From assembly GCA_900473795.1 (NCBI GenBank), contig UCMT01000018.1:98612-162611 (forward strand): a DNA stretch of 64,000 nt, in the 5' to 3' direction. Below, piece by piece: positions 26,902 to 36,085 of this stretch. The notes below the pieces were generated by a model that ran no database searches, was not told the origin of the DNA, and saw nothing but the letters and a program-made list of their open reading frames with translations. Both the position numbers and the translations under genes were made by a program. Source of the stretch: Hyphomicrobiales bacterium. Its GTDB lineage: Bacteria; Pseudomonadota; Alphaproteobacteria; Rhizobiales; Rhizobiaceae. Position 1 is the stretch's first letter. Each line of letters starts with the position of its first letter.

Positions 26902-27635
26902 TCGACAAGGCCGAGCGCTTCTTCGACGGTACCCACGGTGCGGACATCGGCCGGCTCTTGGCGCTCGACCATGATCACCTCGATGCCGAGCGTGCGCGCC
27001 GCGGCGACCTTGCCGTAGGTCGCCTTGCCGCCGCTGTTCTTGGCGACGATGACCTCGATCTGGTTGCTGGTCAGAAGCTCTCGTTCCGCCGTCTCCTCGA
27101 ACGGACCGGTGGCAAGCAGGTAACGCGCATGGGGAACGCCGAGCGGCGGCGTGACCGGATCAACACTGCGGATCAGATAATGGTGCTGCGGCGCGCTTTC
27201 GAAGTGGAAAGCCTCCTGCCGGCCGATGGCGAGGAAGACGCGTTTCGGCGTTTCGCCGAGCGCTCCGGCTGCTTCAGTAACCGAGGCAACGCTGGTCCAG
27301 CGGTCGCCGGATTGCCGTTCCCAGCCGGGACGGCGCAGGGCGAAGAAAGACATTCCGGTTTCCTTCGCCGCGATCGCCGCGTTCTGCGAAATCCGTGCCG
27401 CGAAGGGATGCGTCGCGTCGATCAAGAGATCGAATTTTTCCATCTTGAGGAATTCGGCAAGGCCGTCGCTGCCGCCGAAGCCGCCGCTGCGCACGGGTAC
27501 CGGCTGGGCCATGGGCTCCGCCGTCCGTCCGGCCAGAGACAGCAGCACGTCGCAATCCGCGCGATCCGCCAGGGCCGCCGCCAGGTGCCGCGCTTCGGTG
27601 GTGCCGCCGAGAATCAGGATGCGGTGTTTGCTCAT
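26865..27635 (-). CDS. cobK: Precorrin-6A reductase CobK, inverted within the cluster
   Basis: NADPH-dependent reductase converting precorrin-6A to the dihydro form. 256 residues. The N-terminal Rossmann loop reads ILILGGTTEARHLAAAL, and FDLLIDATHPFAARIS is the family's conserved ATHPFA signature; the second half repeats the fold with IVAKNSGG. It is the only cob gene on the minus strand here: its tail overlaps cobJ by 37 bp, and its start codon overlaps the cobL start codon by 2 bp, in the palindrome CATG (27633-27636). Its promoter must lie inside cobL. It would face antisense RNA if cobGHIJ and cobLM are read through. Confidence 0.95.
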   Translation of the reverse strand: MSKHRILILGGTTEARHLAAALADRADCDVLLSLAGRTAEPMAQPVPVRSGGFGGSDGLAEFLKMEKFDLLIDATHPFAARISQNAAIAAKETGMSFFALRRPGWERQSGDRWTSVASVTEAAGALGETPKRVFLAIGRQEAFHFESAPQHHYLIRSVDPVTPPLGVPHARYLLATGPFEETAERELLTSNQIEVIVAKNSGGKATYGKVAAARTLGIEVIMVERQEPADVRTVGTVEEALGLVDHLFSPEMNRGV

Positions 27636-28896
27636 GTCTGACGCTCAGTCCCTGTCTTCCGGCAAAAGTGCGCCCTGGCTGACGATCATCGGCCTCGGCG
27701 AAGATGGTGTAGCGGGTCTCGGCGACGAGGCCAAGCGGTGGATTGCCAGCGCATCGGTCGTCTTTGGCGGGGCGCGTCATCTGGAATTGACCGGGCCGCT
27801 GATCCATGGCGAGCGCCATGCGTGGCTGAGCCCGTTCGAACGTTCCATGGAGGCCGTCGTCGCGCTTCGCGGAACGCCTGTCGTGGTGCTCGCCTCCGGC
27901 GATCCGTTCTTCTTCGGCGTCGGCGTCACGCTCACCCGGCACATCGATCCCACCGAGATGCGGGTGCTGCCGGCGCCGTCCTCCTTCAGTCTTGCGGCCT
28001 CCCGCCTCGGCTGGGCGCTGCAGGAGACGGTGACGATTTCGCTGCATGGCCGCGCCATTGATCTGATCCGGCCGCACCTTCAGCCCGGCAGCCGTGTTCT
28101 TGCGCTGACCTCGGACGAGCAAGGCCCGGCGACGCTGGCTGCGTTGCTCGCCGGCAGCGGGTTTGGCCGATCCAGATTGACCGTGCTCGAAGCTTTGGGT
28201 GGCGTGCATGAGCGGGTTACCTCGCAGATTGCGTCTGAGTTTTCCCTGAGCGCCATCAACCCGCTGAACATCTGCGCCGTCGAGGTCGTGGCGGGTGACG
28301 GCGCGCGTGTCCTGCCGCTGACGAAGGGACTCGATGACGACCTGTTCGAGCATGACGGCCAGATCACCAAGCGTGAAATCCGCGCGCTGACCCTGTCGGC
28401 GCTGTCGCCGCGCCGTGGCGAATTGCTCTGGGATATCGGAGCGGGCTCCGGGTCGATCGGGATCGAATGGATGCTCTGCGATCAGGCCATGAAGGCAATC
28501 GCGGTTGAGGGCTCTGCCGAACGCGCGGAACGCATCAAGCGCAATGCGGCGAACTTCGGCGTGCCAGGCCTTACCGTCGTTCAAGGCACGGCTCCTGCGG
28601 CGCTTAACGGATTGCCGGGTCCGGACGCGATCTTCATCGGCGGTGGAGGGAGCGAAGACGGCGTCATGGACGCGGCCCTTGCGGCTTTGAAGCCCGGTGG
28701 CCGGCTGGTCGCGAATGCCGTGACGACACAGATGGAAGCGGTGCTTCTCGATCATCATGCCCGGCTGGGCGGCTCGCTCATCCGCATCGATATTGCCCGC
28801 GCTTCGCCGGTCGGAGCGATGACAGGCTGGCGCCCGGCCATGCCGGTGACGCAATGGTCATGGGCAAAGCCGGAATTTCAAGAGGAAACAGTATGA
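27634..28896 (+). CDS. cobL: Precorrin-6Y C5,15-methyltransferase (decarboxylating) CobL
   Basis: Two-domain enzyme that methylates C-5 and C-15 and decarboxylates the C-12 acetate to give precorrin-8X. 420 residues: a CbiE-like tetrapyrrole methylase over about 15-215 ([29 protein letters not shown]) and a CbiT-like Rossmann methylase over about 225-420, with the SAM loop [17 protein letters not shown] and [14 protein letters not shown] 27634 begins [16 protein letters not shown]; the frame extends upstream through the cobK antisense region but that is not coding in this direction. Its ATG shares two bases with the cobK start. It overlaps cobM by 4 bp. Confidence 0.94.
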   Translation: MSDAQSLSSGKSAPWLTIIGLGEDGVAGLGDEAKRWIASASVVFGGARHLELTGPLIHGERHAWLSPFERSMEAVVALRGTPVVVLASGDPFFFGVGVTLTRHIDPTEMRVLPAPSSFSLAASRLGWALQETVTISLHGRAIDLIRPHLQPGSRVLALTSDEQGPATLAALLAGSGFGRSRLTVLEALGGVHERVTSQIASEFSLSAINPLNICAVEVVAGDGARVLPLTKGLDDDLFEHDGQITKREIRALTLSALSPRRGELLWDIGAGSGSIGIEWMLCDQAMKAIAVEGSAERAERIKRNAANFGVPGLTVVQGTAPAALNGLPGPDAIFIGGGGSEDGVMDAALAALKPGGRLVANAVTTQMEAVLLDHHARLGGSLIRIDIARASPVGAMTGWRPAMPVTQWSWAKPEFQEETV

Positions 28897-29651
28897 CAGT
28901 TCATTTCATCGGCGCAGGCCCGGGTGCCGCAGACCTGATCACCGTTCGCGGCCGGGACCTGATCGCCCGTTGTCCGGTCTGCCTCTATGCCGGCTCGATC
29001 GTTTCACCGGAACTGCTGCAATATTGCCCGCAGGGCGCCCGTATCGTCGATACCGCGCCGATGTCGCTCGATGAGATCGAGGCCGAATATGTCAAGGCTG
29101 CAGCGGCGGGGCACGATGTGGCACGGTTGCATTCCGGCGATCTCTCGGTCTGGAGCGCCGTTGCCGAACAGATCCGCCGGCTGGAGAAACACGGGCTCGA
29201 TTATACGATGACGCCGGGCGTCCCGGCCTTTGCCGCTGCTGCCGCTACCCTTGGCCGGGAACTCACCATTCCCGCCGTCGCCCAGAGCCTCGTGCTGACC
29301 CGTGTTTCCGGCCGCGCCTCGCCGATGCCGAATGCGGAGACGCTGGCCGGTTTCGGTGCGACGGGTGCGACGCTGGCGATCCATCTGGCGATCCATGCAC
29401 TGCCGCAGGTGGTGCAGGAACTGACGCCGCTTTACGGCGCCGACTGCCCGGTCGCCATCGTCGTCAAGGCGTCCTGGCCGGACGAACGTGTGGTGCGGGG
29501 AACGCTTGGCGATATCGAAGCCAAGGTTGCGGCGGAGCCCATTGAGCGCACGGCCCTGATCTTTGTGGGCCGGACGCTGGAAGCCAGCGGCTTTCGCGAG
29601 AGCTCGCTCTATGACGCCGCCTACCAGCGCCGCTTCCGCGGCCGCGAATAG
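28893..29651 (+). CDS. cobM: Precorrin-4 C11-methyltransferase CobM
   Basis: Methylates precorrin-4 at C-11 to give precorrin-5. 252 residues, the family length. [17 protein letters not shown] is the SAM-binding start, [11 protein letters not shown] the Gly-Asp loop in its CobM form, and [16 protein letters not shown] the third motif. ATG 28893 overlaps the cobL stop (ATGA) and has AAGAGGA a few bases upstream; an earlier frame extension is inside cobL. It is the last gene of the cob cluster and converges on the phaG end with a 9-bp gap. Confidence 0.95.
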   Translation: MTVHFIGAGPGAADLITVRGRDLIARCPVCLYAGSIVSPELLQYCPQGARIVDTAPMSLDEIEAEYVKAAAAGHDVARLHSGDLSVWSAVAEQIRRLEKHGLDYTMTPGVPAFAAAAATLGRELTIPAVAQSLVLTRVSGRASPMPNAETLAGFGATGATLAIHLAIHALPQVVQELTPLYGADCPVAIVVKASWPDERVVRGTLGDIEAKVAAEPIERTALIFVGRTLEASGFRESSLYDAAYQRRFRGRE

Positions 29652-29660
29652 TCTTCGCCG

Positions 29661-30041
29661 TCAGATATCGATCGCCGACAGATCCGGCTCCGGACCCGTC
29701 GTCTTGCGCGGCACGTCTGTACTGCCCTCGATGCGATCGCGATAGAGCGCCGCCTGCCCAAGCAGCATCAGCGTCACCGGCGTCGTCAGGATGACGAAGA
29801 GGACGATCAGGACCTCATGGAAAATCCAGCGGTTCTGCAGCACGGCAAAGGCGATCATCGAGGCAAGGCAGATCAGGATGGTGCCGGCACTGGAGCTCAG
29901 CGTCGGCGCATGCAGGCGGCCGTAGAAGGTCTTCAGCCTGATCAATCCGATCGAGCCGATCAGGCTGATCGCCGAGCCGGCGAGAAGCAGAAGGCAGACC
30001 GGGATCGCTGCCCAGACGGGAAGATCGGTCAAATGGCTCAT
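29661..30041 (-). CDS. phaG: Cation/proton antiporter subunit G (PhaG/MnhG)
   Basis: Small membrane subunit of the multisubunit monovalent cation/H+ antiporter, 126 residues with three helices: AAIPVCLLLLAGSAISLIGSI, AGTILICLASMIAFAVL and EVLIVLFVILTTPVTLMLL. GLIRLKTFYGRLHAPT is the diagnostic MnhG segment. The C-terminal 25 residues are hydrophilic. The ATG 30041 start is chosen because longer frames run into phaF. It is the last gene of the operon, overlapping phaF by 4 bp, and convergent with cobM. Confidence 0.93.
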   Translation of the reverse strand: MSHLTDLPVWAAIPVCLLLLAGSAISLIGSIGLIRLKTFYGRLHAPTLSSSAGTILICLASMIAFAVLQNRWIFHEVLIVLFVILTTPVTLMLLGQAALYRDRIEGSTDVPRKTTGPEPDLSAIDI

Positions 30042-30319
30042 TCGATCACCTCGCCGCGCATCAGGAATTTGGCAAAGGCGATCGAGGAGACGAAGCCGAG
30101 CAGGGCGATGATCAGCGCCGCTTCGAAATAGATCGAATTGGCGGTGCGGATGCCGAATGTCAGCAGAAGCAGCATGGCGTTGATATAGAGCGCATCGAGG
30201 CCGAGGATGCGATCCTGCGCGCGTGGACCGCGGGCGATGCGAAACAGGGCGCATCCCATCGCCAGGCCGATCAATATCTGAGAGACGAGAATCGACCAGA
30301 TGATGAAGAGCTCATTCAT
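30038..30319 (-). CDS. phaF: Cation/proton antiporter subunit F (PhaF/MnhF)
   Basis: 93-residue subunit with three membrane helices (IIWSILVSQILIGLAMGCALF, INAMLLLLTFGI and the C-terminal AALIIALLGFVSSIAFAKFL). The short loop RIARGPRAQDRILGLDALY between helices 1 and 2 is the typical MnhF signature. ATG 30319 (MNELFII) overlaps the phaE stop by 4 bp. A much longer open frame continues upstream but is out of phase with the real genes there. Confidence 0.93.
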   Translation of the reverse strand: MNELFIIWSILVSQILIGLAMGCALFRIARGPRAQDRILGLDALYINAMLLLLTFGIRTANSIYFEAALIIALLGFVSSIAFAKFLMRGEVIE

Positions 30320-30804
30320 TCGAATATCTCCTTCAACGGCGTCTCGTAACGGCGCTTGATGAGGTCTGACCAGCGCGCGCCGTTTTCGAGATCGAGGACA
30401 TGGATCATGAGAACGCCCGTCTGCCGGTCGAATTCCAGCCAAGCCGTGCCGGGCGTTGCCGTCAGGATGCAGGCGAGCAGTGCCAGCGCATTGTCGTCGC
30501 GCAGGCTGAGGTCGATCGTCACGAAACCGGAATTCACCGGACGGTTTCCGCTGCGCAGGATCACGCGCATGACGGCCAGATTGGAGCGCAGCACGTCGAT
30601 GGCGACGTGGCCGGTGAGGACGGCAATGCGGCGAAATTTCCGCAGCCGGGTCCTGTCCGCCTGCAGGTTGACCATGACCCAGGCCCAGGAAATGCCGAGC
30701 ATGCCGCCGAGCAGGATATGGCCGGGCGAGATCGACTGGTTGATCAGGAGCCAGAGCGCAAAAAGCGACAGAGAGAGGAGCGGATAGGGGAACCAGTAGC
30801 GCAT
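30316..30804 (-). CDS. phaE: Cation/proton antiporter subunit E (PhaE/MnhE)
   Basis: 162-residue subunit. Two N-terminal helices (YPLLSLSLFALWLLINQSI and GHILLGGMLGISWAWVMVNL) are followed by a cytoplasmic domain with the MnhE features VLRSNLAVMRVIL and ACILTATPGTAWLEFD. It lies 3 bp behind phaD and overlaps phaF. It stabilises the Pha/Mnh complex in known systems. Confidence 0.93.
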   Translation of the reverse strand: MRYWFPYPLLSLSLFALWLLINQSISPGHILLGGMLGISWAWVMVNLQADRTRLRKFRRIAVLTGHVAIDVLRSNLAVMRVILRSGNRPVNSGFVTIDLSLRDDNALALLACILTATPGTAWLEFDRQTGVLMIHVLDLENGARWSDLIKRRYETPLKEIFE

Positions 30805-30807
30805 GGC

Positions 30808-32424
30808 TCATTCCCCTCCCGTCGGTCCGGCCCGCGGCGCCGACATCACCCGGCCGATGTAGTTTTGCGGTTCGGACAAAGCCTTGGCGGTGGCATCCAT
30901 GTAGCGCATCGCCGAGCCGGCCTGCAGGCTCAGGAAGGCGCAAACTGCCAGAAGCATGACGACCGGGGCGATCTCGATGAGGAAAACGCGCGGGATGGTG
31001 CCTTCGATCGAGGTCCAGAAGGTGCGGATGCCGACGCGGTTCATGGCGACCATCGCGGCGAGACCGGAAAGGATGAGCAGCGCGGTATAGGTCCATTCCG
31101 CGCCCGACACCGGCGCTGCGCCGCCGAAGCTGCCTGGGTTGAACAGGCCGTGCAGCATGGCGAATTTCGCAAGGAAGCCGGAGAGTGGCGGCAAGCCCGA
31201 GAGGAGGATGGCACACGCAGAGAAGCAGAGGCCAAGCACGGCCATGGTACCGGGTACCGCCACGCCCTCCTCCTTTTCCTCCTCGTTCTCGTCGATATCG
31301 CCATAGGCTTCCATGGTAACGGCCAGAACGTCGGCGCCGGCGTCACGGGCACGCTCGACCAGTTCGATCAGCAGGAAAAAGGCGCAGATCGTCAGCGTCG
31401 AACTGACGAGATAGAACAGCGCGCCGCCGATGACCGCGCCATTGCCAAGCCCGATGGCCGCCATCAGCGTGCCGGAGGAGACCAGGACGCAGTACCCCGC
31501 CAGCCGGCCCATCGCCTGCGAGGCAAGGACGCCGATCGCGCCGAAACCGATGGTCAGCAAGCCGCCATAGAGCAGGACCGGTTGTCCGAAACCGGCTGAG
31601 TTCCCCGCGTCGCTGCCGAACAGCAGGAGGGAAAGCCGCAGGAGGATGTAGACGCCGACCTTGGTGAGGATGGCGAAGATCGCGGCGACCGGCGGCGTTG
31701 CCGCTGAATAGGCCGCGGGCAGCCAGAAGCCGAGCGGCCACATGCCGGCCTTGACGAGGAAGGCGATGCCAAGAAGGGCGGCACCCGCCTCCATCAGCAT
31801 CCGGCTTTCCGGTCCGATCGTGCCGATCCGCAGCGCAAGGTCGGCCATGTTGAGCGTGCCGGTCGCGCCATAGATCATGCTGACGCCGATCAGGAACAGC
31901 GAGGACGCGGCGAGGTTGACGGCGATATAATGCAGGCCGGCCTTGACGCGCAGCGGTCCCGAGCCGTGCAGCAGCAGCCCGTAGGACGCCGCAAGCATCA
32001 TTTCGAAGAAGACGAAGAGGTTGAAAAGGTCGCCGGTCAGGAAGGCGCCGTTCAACCCGGCGAGCATGAGCTGGAACAGCGAATGGAAATGGTGGCCCAT
32101 CCGATGCCACTTCGACATCGAAAACGCCTGCGTCGCCAGCGCCAGAACCGAGGTCAGGACCAGCATCAGCGCCGAGAGGCGGTCGAGCACGAGGACGATG
32201 CCGAAGGGTGCCGGCCAGTTACCGAGCAGGTAGACGCTTGCGCCGTCCTGGGAGGTGGCGGCGGCGCGCATCAGGACGACGCCGGCGAGAAAGACCAGCA
32301 TGGTCGAGACGAAGCCGATGACACCCTTGGTCGTGCGATTGCGCTCGTCGACAGGGATCAACACCGCCGCTGTCACCAGCGGCAAGAGGATCGGCAGGAC
32401 GATCAGGTGGTGCAGCCCGTTCAT
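30808..32424 (-). CDS. phaD: Cation/proton antiporter subunit D (PhaD/MnhD)
   Basis: 538-residue membrane protein related to Complex I NuoM/N subunits, with about 14 helices. The proton-channel core (Proton_antipo_M) spans roughly residues 120-400; GLNGAFLTGDLFNLFVFFE includes the conserved membrane Glu and VKAGMWPLGFWLPAAYSAATPP the conserved Lys and Pro. An acidic cytoplasmic insert, YGDIDENEEEKEEG near residue 375, is unusual for the family and may be lineage-specific. ATG 32424 lies 6 bp after the phaC stop. Confidence 0.94.
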   Translation of the reverse strand: MNGLHHLIVLPILLPLVTAAVLIPVDERNRTTKGVIGFVSTMLVFLAGVVLMRAAATSQDGASVYLLGNWPAPFGIVLVLDRLSALMLVLTSVLALATQAFSMSKWHRMGHHFHSLFQLMLAGLNGAFLTGDLFNLFVFFEMMLAASYGLLLHGSGPLRVKAGLHYIAVNLAASSLFLIGVSMIYGATGTLNMADLALRIGTIGPESRMLMEAGAALLGIAFLVKAGMWPLGFWLPAAYSAATPPVAAIFAILTKVGVYILLRLSLLLFGSDAGNSAGFGQPVLLYGGLLTIGFGAIGVLASQAMGRLAGYCVLVSSGTLMAAIGLGNGAVIGGALFYLVSSTLTICAFFLLIELVERARDAGADVLAVTMEAYGDIDENEEEKEEGVAVPGTMAVLGLCFSACAILLSGLPPLSGFLAKFAMLHGLFNPGSFGGAAPVSGAEWTYTALLILSGLAAMVAMNRVGIRTFWTSIEGTIPRVFLIEIAPVVMLLAVCAFLSLQAGSAMRYMDATAKALSEPQNYIGRVMSAPRAGPTGGE

Positions 32425-32430
32425 GCCGCG

Positions 32431-32766
32431 CTACTCCCTGCCGTCGACATGGTCGGTTCCGGTAAAGCCGCGCGAGGCGAGCAGCACGACGAGGAAGAGC
32501 GCCGTCATGGCGAAGCCGATGACGATGGCGGTCAGGACCAGCGCCTGAGGGATGGGGTCGGTATGCGTCAAAAGCCCACCAGTGCCACCCGGCTCGAGCA
32601 GTGGCGGCGCGTTCACCCTGAGACGCCCCATGCCGAAGATGAACAGATTGACGGCATAGGACAGGAGCGAGAGGCCGATGATCACCTGATAGGTGCGCGG
32701 CCTGAACAACAGCCAGACGCCGGAAGCGGTCAATACGCCGATGCCTGCAGCGAGCACGAGTTCCAT
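32431..32766 (-). CDS. phaC: Cation/proton antiporter subunit C (PhaC/MnhC)
   Basis: 111-residue, three-helix protein homologous to NuoK. The VIIGLSLLSYAVNLFIFGMG helix is the conserved core, and DPIPQALVLTAIVIGFAMTAL the third helix with the family DPIPQALVLTAIVI motif. The start ATG shares one base with the phaAB stop (TGATG), giving coupled translation. Confidence 0.94.
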   Translation of the reverse strand: MELVLAAGIGVLTASGVWLLFRPRTYQVIIGLSLLSYAVNLFIFGMGRLRVNAPPLLEPGGTGGLLTHTDPIPQALVLTAIVIGFAMTALFLVVLLASRGFTGTDHVDGRE

Positions 32767-35678
32767 CAGCTGCCCTCCTTCGCAGCGGCTCTCGCAGCCC
32801 TGATGAGCTGGGCGCGCGGTGCACGTACCGACTGGTGGGCGAGCGCGATCAGGATCAGCACGGTGGCACCAAGCACCAGCGAGAAGACGCCAAGATCAAA
32901 CAGGATTGCTGTCGCCAGCGGAATCTTGCCGATGATCGGCAGCGATGCGTACTGGGCATGCGAGGTGAGGAACGGATAGCCGAAGAGCCACGAGCCAAGG
33001 CCTGTCGCCGTCGCTATGACGAGGCCGATCGCCATCCAGCGCAGCGGGTGGATGCGCAGCCGTTCCTCGACCCAGCGCGTGCCGCCGGCCATGTACTGCA
33101 GGATGAAGCCGATCGACATGGCGATGCCGGCCGCGAAGCCGCCACCCGGCAGATCATGGCCGCGGAAGAACAGGAAGGTGGCCAGCATGCCGATGACGGG
33201 GAACATCCAGCGCATGATGACCGAAGGCACGAGCAGGTATTCGGCGATGCTGTCGCCCGTGTTGCGGTGCGGATGCTCGTCGTCGAAGGCGTTCTGCATG
33301 CGCTGCTGTTCGGGTGTTTCCAGGCTCTCGGTCGCCGGGCGGAAGCGCAAGAGCAGCGCGAACACCGTCAGCGCCACGATGCAGAGCACGGCGATTTCGC
33401 CCAGCGTATCGAAGCCGCGGAAATCGACGAGGATGACGTTGACGACATTGGTGCCACCGCCTTCGCTATAGGCGCGCTCAAGGAAATAACTCGAAATCGT
33501 GTCGGGCGCCTCGCGGCTCATCATCGTGTAGGAAAGGATCATCATGCCGAGCCCGGCAAACAGGGCCGTCGCGAGATCGCGCAGACGGCGCATGCGGGTG
33601 GAAAACGTCATTATCTCCGGATCGTTGGGGTCTTCGATGCGTTTCGGCAGCCAGCGCAGGCCGAGCAGGATCAGCACCGTGGTGACGATCTCGACGAGCA
33701 GTTGCGTAACCGCGAGATCAGGCGCCGAAAGCCAGACGAAGGTGAGGCAGGTGACGAGCCCCGCGCCGCCGAGCAGCACGAGGGCCGCCAGCCGGTGGAA
33801 TTTCGCCTGGTAGGCGGCGCCGACGGCGCAGATCATGCCGATCAGCCAGATCAGCGCAAAGGCCGGGTCGATGCTGCGCAGAACGATCGCCGCGGGCTTG
33901 AACCCTTGCGCCAGCAGCGTCACGGCGCCAGCGAGGACGGCAACGGCAACCAGGATGCGCATCTGCGGCTGCAGGCGGCGCGTGCCGGCCCGCATCTCGA
34001 TCGACCGTGCCCATTTCCACGACAGGGTGACGAGCACGCGCTCGAAGATGCGCTGGCCCTCGAGACGACGGAAGAATGGCGGCCCCTCGACGCTGGTGGC
34101 GAGGTAGGGCTTCATGATCAGGAACAGGCCGACGCCGCCGACAAGCGCGATCACGCTCATGAACAGCGGCAGGTTCCAGCCATGCCAGACCGCGAGGCTG
34201 TAGACCGGCGTTGCATCGCCGAGCACCGATTTGACGGCCGTATGCAGGAAGGGGCCGATGGTCCAGGAGGGGACGATGCCGACGACCAGGCAGGCGAACA
34301 CCAGGAATTCGATCGGCGCGCGCATCCAGTGCGGCGGTTCGTGCGGCATTTTCGGCAGATCGTGGGGTTGCGGGCCGAAGAAGACGCTGTGGATGAAGCG
34401 CAGCGAGTAGGTCACGGCAAACATGCTCGCCAGCGTCGCCACATAAGGCGTCACCGTGTCGAGGATGTTGTATTTGTGCGTCTCGATCGCCTCGGCGAAG
34501 AACATTTCCTTCGACAGGAAGCCATTGAGCAACGGCACGCCGGCCATCGCGGCGCTGGCGACCATGGCGAGCGTTGCCGTAAACGGCATGTATCGGAAGA
34601 GGCCGCTCAGCCGACGCATGTCGCGGGTGCCGGTTTCATGGTCGATGATCCCCGCCGCCATGAACAGCGATGCCTTGAAGGTCGCGTGGTTCATCGTGTG
34701 GAAGATCGCGGCGACCGCAGCCAGCGGGCTGCCGAGGCTGAGCAGCACGGTGATCAGACCGAGATGGCTGATCGTCGAATAGGCGAGCAGGCCCTTCATG
34801 TCCTGCTGGAAAATCGCGAAATAGGCGCCGAGCAGCAGCGTGCTCAGCCCCGCCATGCCGACGATCCAGAACCAGGCGTCGGTGCCCGCAAGGACCGGCC
34901 AGAGCCGGGTGAGCAGGAAGACACCGGCTTTGACGAGGGTTGCCGAGTGCAGATAGGCCGAGACCGGCGTTGGCGCGGCCATGGCATGCGGCAGCCAGAA
35001 GTGGAACGGGAACTGCGCGCTCTTGGTCAGCGCGCCGAGCAGGATGAGGACCAGCACAGTCGTGTATAGCGGATCGTCGCGGATCACGTCGCCCGAGGAG
35101 AGGACGACATCGAGATCATAGCTGCCGACGATATGGCCGATCAGCATCAGTCCGACGAACATGCACAGGCCGCCCGTTCCGGTGATCGTCAGTGCCATGC
35201 GGGCGCCTTCGCGGGCGTGGGAATTGTGGTGCCAGTAGCCGATAAGCAGGAAGGAGACAATGCTGGTCAGTTCCCAGAAGATCGCCAGAAGAATGAGATT
35301 TCCCGAAAGGACGACGCCGAGCATCGCGCCCATGAACGCGAGGAACAGCGAAAAGAAACGCGGCACCGGATCGCTGGCCGACATGTAGTAGCGGGCGTAG
35401 ACGACGACGAGCAAACCGATGGCCGTCACTAGGCTCGCGAACATCCAGGCGAAGCCGTCCATGCGCAAGGTGAAATTCAGCCCGAGTTCCGGAAGCCAGT
35501 GCACATCGTAGCGAAGGATCCTGCCGGAGGCGATGACGGGATAGAGACCGGCCGCTGTCGCAAGGCAAAAGAGGGCGACACCTCCGGAAAGCCAGGCGGC
35601 GGGCGTACCCTTGTCGGTCGGAATGCAGATTGCAGCGACGCTTCCCGCGAAAGGCGCGAGGACGAGGACCAGGAGCAA
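32766..35678 (-). CDS. phaAB: Cation/proton antiporter fused subunits A and B (PhaAB)
   Basis: 970-residue protein with more than 20 helices: a NuoL-like MrpA part (about 1-780; conserved LAIFWELTSIVSFLLIGYW and KSAQFPFHFWLPHAMAAPTPVSAYLHSA with the key Glu and Lys residues) followed by an MrpB-like part (about 815-945; VPSVIMRWMFPVIGML, then GHDLPGGGFAAGIAMS). The A-B fusion is known for rhizobial PhaAB proteins. The predicted start is TTG 35678 (GCGGAAACA just upstream). No in-frame ATG gives a better N-terminus, and MLLVLVLAPFAGSV is a normal MrpA start. It heads the six-gene operon phaAB-C-D-E-F-G, which exports K+ or Na+ in exchange for protons, important for pH and salt tolerance. The ion preference cannot be read here. 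Confidence 0.92.
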   Translation of the reverse strand: MLLVLVLAPFAGSVAAICIPTDKGTPAAWLSGGVALFCLATAAGLYPVIASGRILRYDVHWLPELGLNFTLRMDGFAWMFASLVTAIGLLVVVYARYYMSASDPVPRFFSLFLAFMGAMLGVVLSGNLILLAIFWELTSIVSFLLIGYWHHNSHAREGARMALTITGTGGLCMFVGLMLIGHIVGSYDLDVVLSSGDVIRDDPLYTTVLVLILLGALTKSAQFPFHFWLPHAMAAPTPVSAYLHSATLVKAGVFLLTRLWPVLAGTDAWFWIVGMAGLSTLLLGAYFAIFQQDMKGLLAYSTISHLGLITVLLSLGSPLAAVAAIFHTMNHATFKASLFMAAGIIDHETGTRDMRRLSGLFRYMPFTATLAMVASAAMAGVPLLNGFLSKEMFFAEAIETHKYNILDTVTPYVATLASMFAVTYSLRFIHSVFFGPQPHDLPKMPHEPPHWMRAPIEFLVFACLVVGIVPSWTIGPFLHTAVKSVLGDATPVYSLAVWHGWNLPLFMSVIALVGGVGLFLIMKPYLATSVEGPPFFRRLEGQRIFERVLVTLSWKWARSIEMRAGTRRLQPQMRILVAVAVLAGAVTLLAQGFKPAAIVLRSIDPAFALIWLIGMICAVGAAYQAKFHRLAALVLLGGAGLVTCLTFVWLSAPDLAVTQLLVEIVTTVLILLGLRWLPKRIEDPNDPEIMTFSTRMRRLRDLATALFAGLGMMILSYTMMSREAPDTISSYFLERAYSEGGGTNVVNVILVDFRGFDTLGEIAVLCIVALTVFALLLRFRPATESLETPEQQRMQNAFDDEHPHRNTGDSIAEYLLVPSVIMRWMFPVIGMLATFLFFRGHDLPGGGFAAGIAMSIGFILQYMAGGTRWVEERLRIHPLRWMAIGLVIATATGLGSWLFGYPFLTSHAQYASLPIIGKIPLATAILFDLGVFSLVLGATVLILIALAHQSVRAPRAQLIRAARAAAKEGS

Positions 35679-36085
35679 TGTTTCCGCGATCTCTATGTGC
35701 CCGTTTCCTTAAAGTTTTCCGACTGGAAAGACCGCAAGGGGTCTGCGAATGCCTTGGCATCTGCGCGCGAGGATCGCGCCCGAAGCGCACCGCGAAACGG
35801 CGCAAGGGCATTGTGTTTTTATGTCTGCTTTCCACCCCGATGCCAACCCGCCACCGAGATAAAAATGACCGTCTGCGGCAATTCGCTGCTCCTGAAAGCG
35901 CTGCATCGGCGGCGGGCCGTTTCAACTGCGGCGGGCGTCGATCGGTGCCTGTCGGGAAATATTCAGGCGGCGGTTTTGTAACGAAATGTAATCGTCCGGC
36001 GGCCGGCAATATTTCGACACGGAAAACGGTCGTTTCGGCCGGCCAGACGGCGTGCGTTTTGGTCTGCTGCTGGTATAACTGCGCC
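35679..36085. promoter_or_regulatory. Divergent spacer between phaAB and the two-component genes, with a TGTAA tandem
   Basis: 407 bp without a supported gene. The frame of the response regulator stays open back to 35630 but shows no regulator-like sequence. At 35977-35991 TGTAA is repeated with 10-bp periodicity (TGTAA-CGAAA-TGTAA), the arrangement often bound by OmpR-type regulators. Candidate promoters for both directions must be here, but none is clear. Confidence 0.4.

Noticed and set aside
30400..31599. Long open frames on the plus strand over the pha operon
   Set aside because: They are shadows of phaD/phaE in another frame, with no ribosome site or recognisable product.
32835..35069. 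A 744-residue open frame opposite phaAB
   Set aside because: Product is mostly Glu/Arg/His repeats derived from the complement of hydrophobic membrane-helix codons. phaAB is unmistakable on the other strand.
35679..36085. Extra N-terminal domain of the response regulator from the long open frame (from 35630)
   Set aside because: The standard receiver begins at ATG 36086, and the upstream residues resemble no domain.
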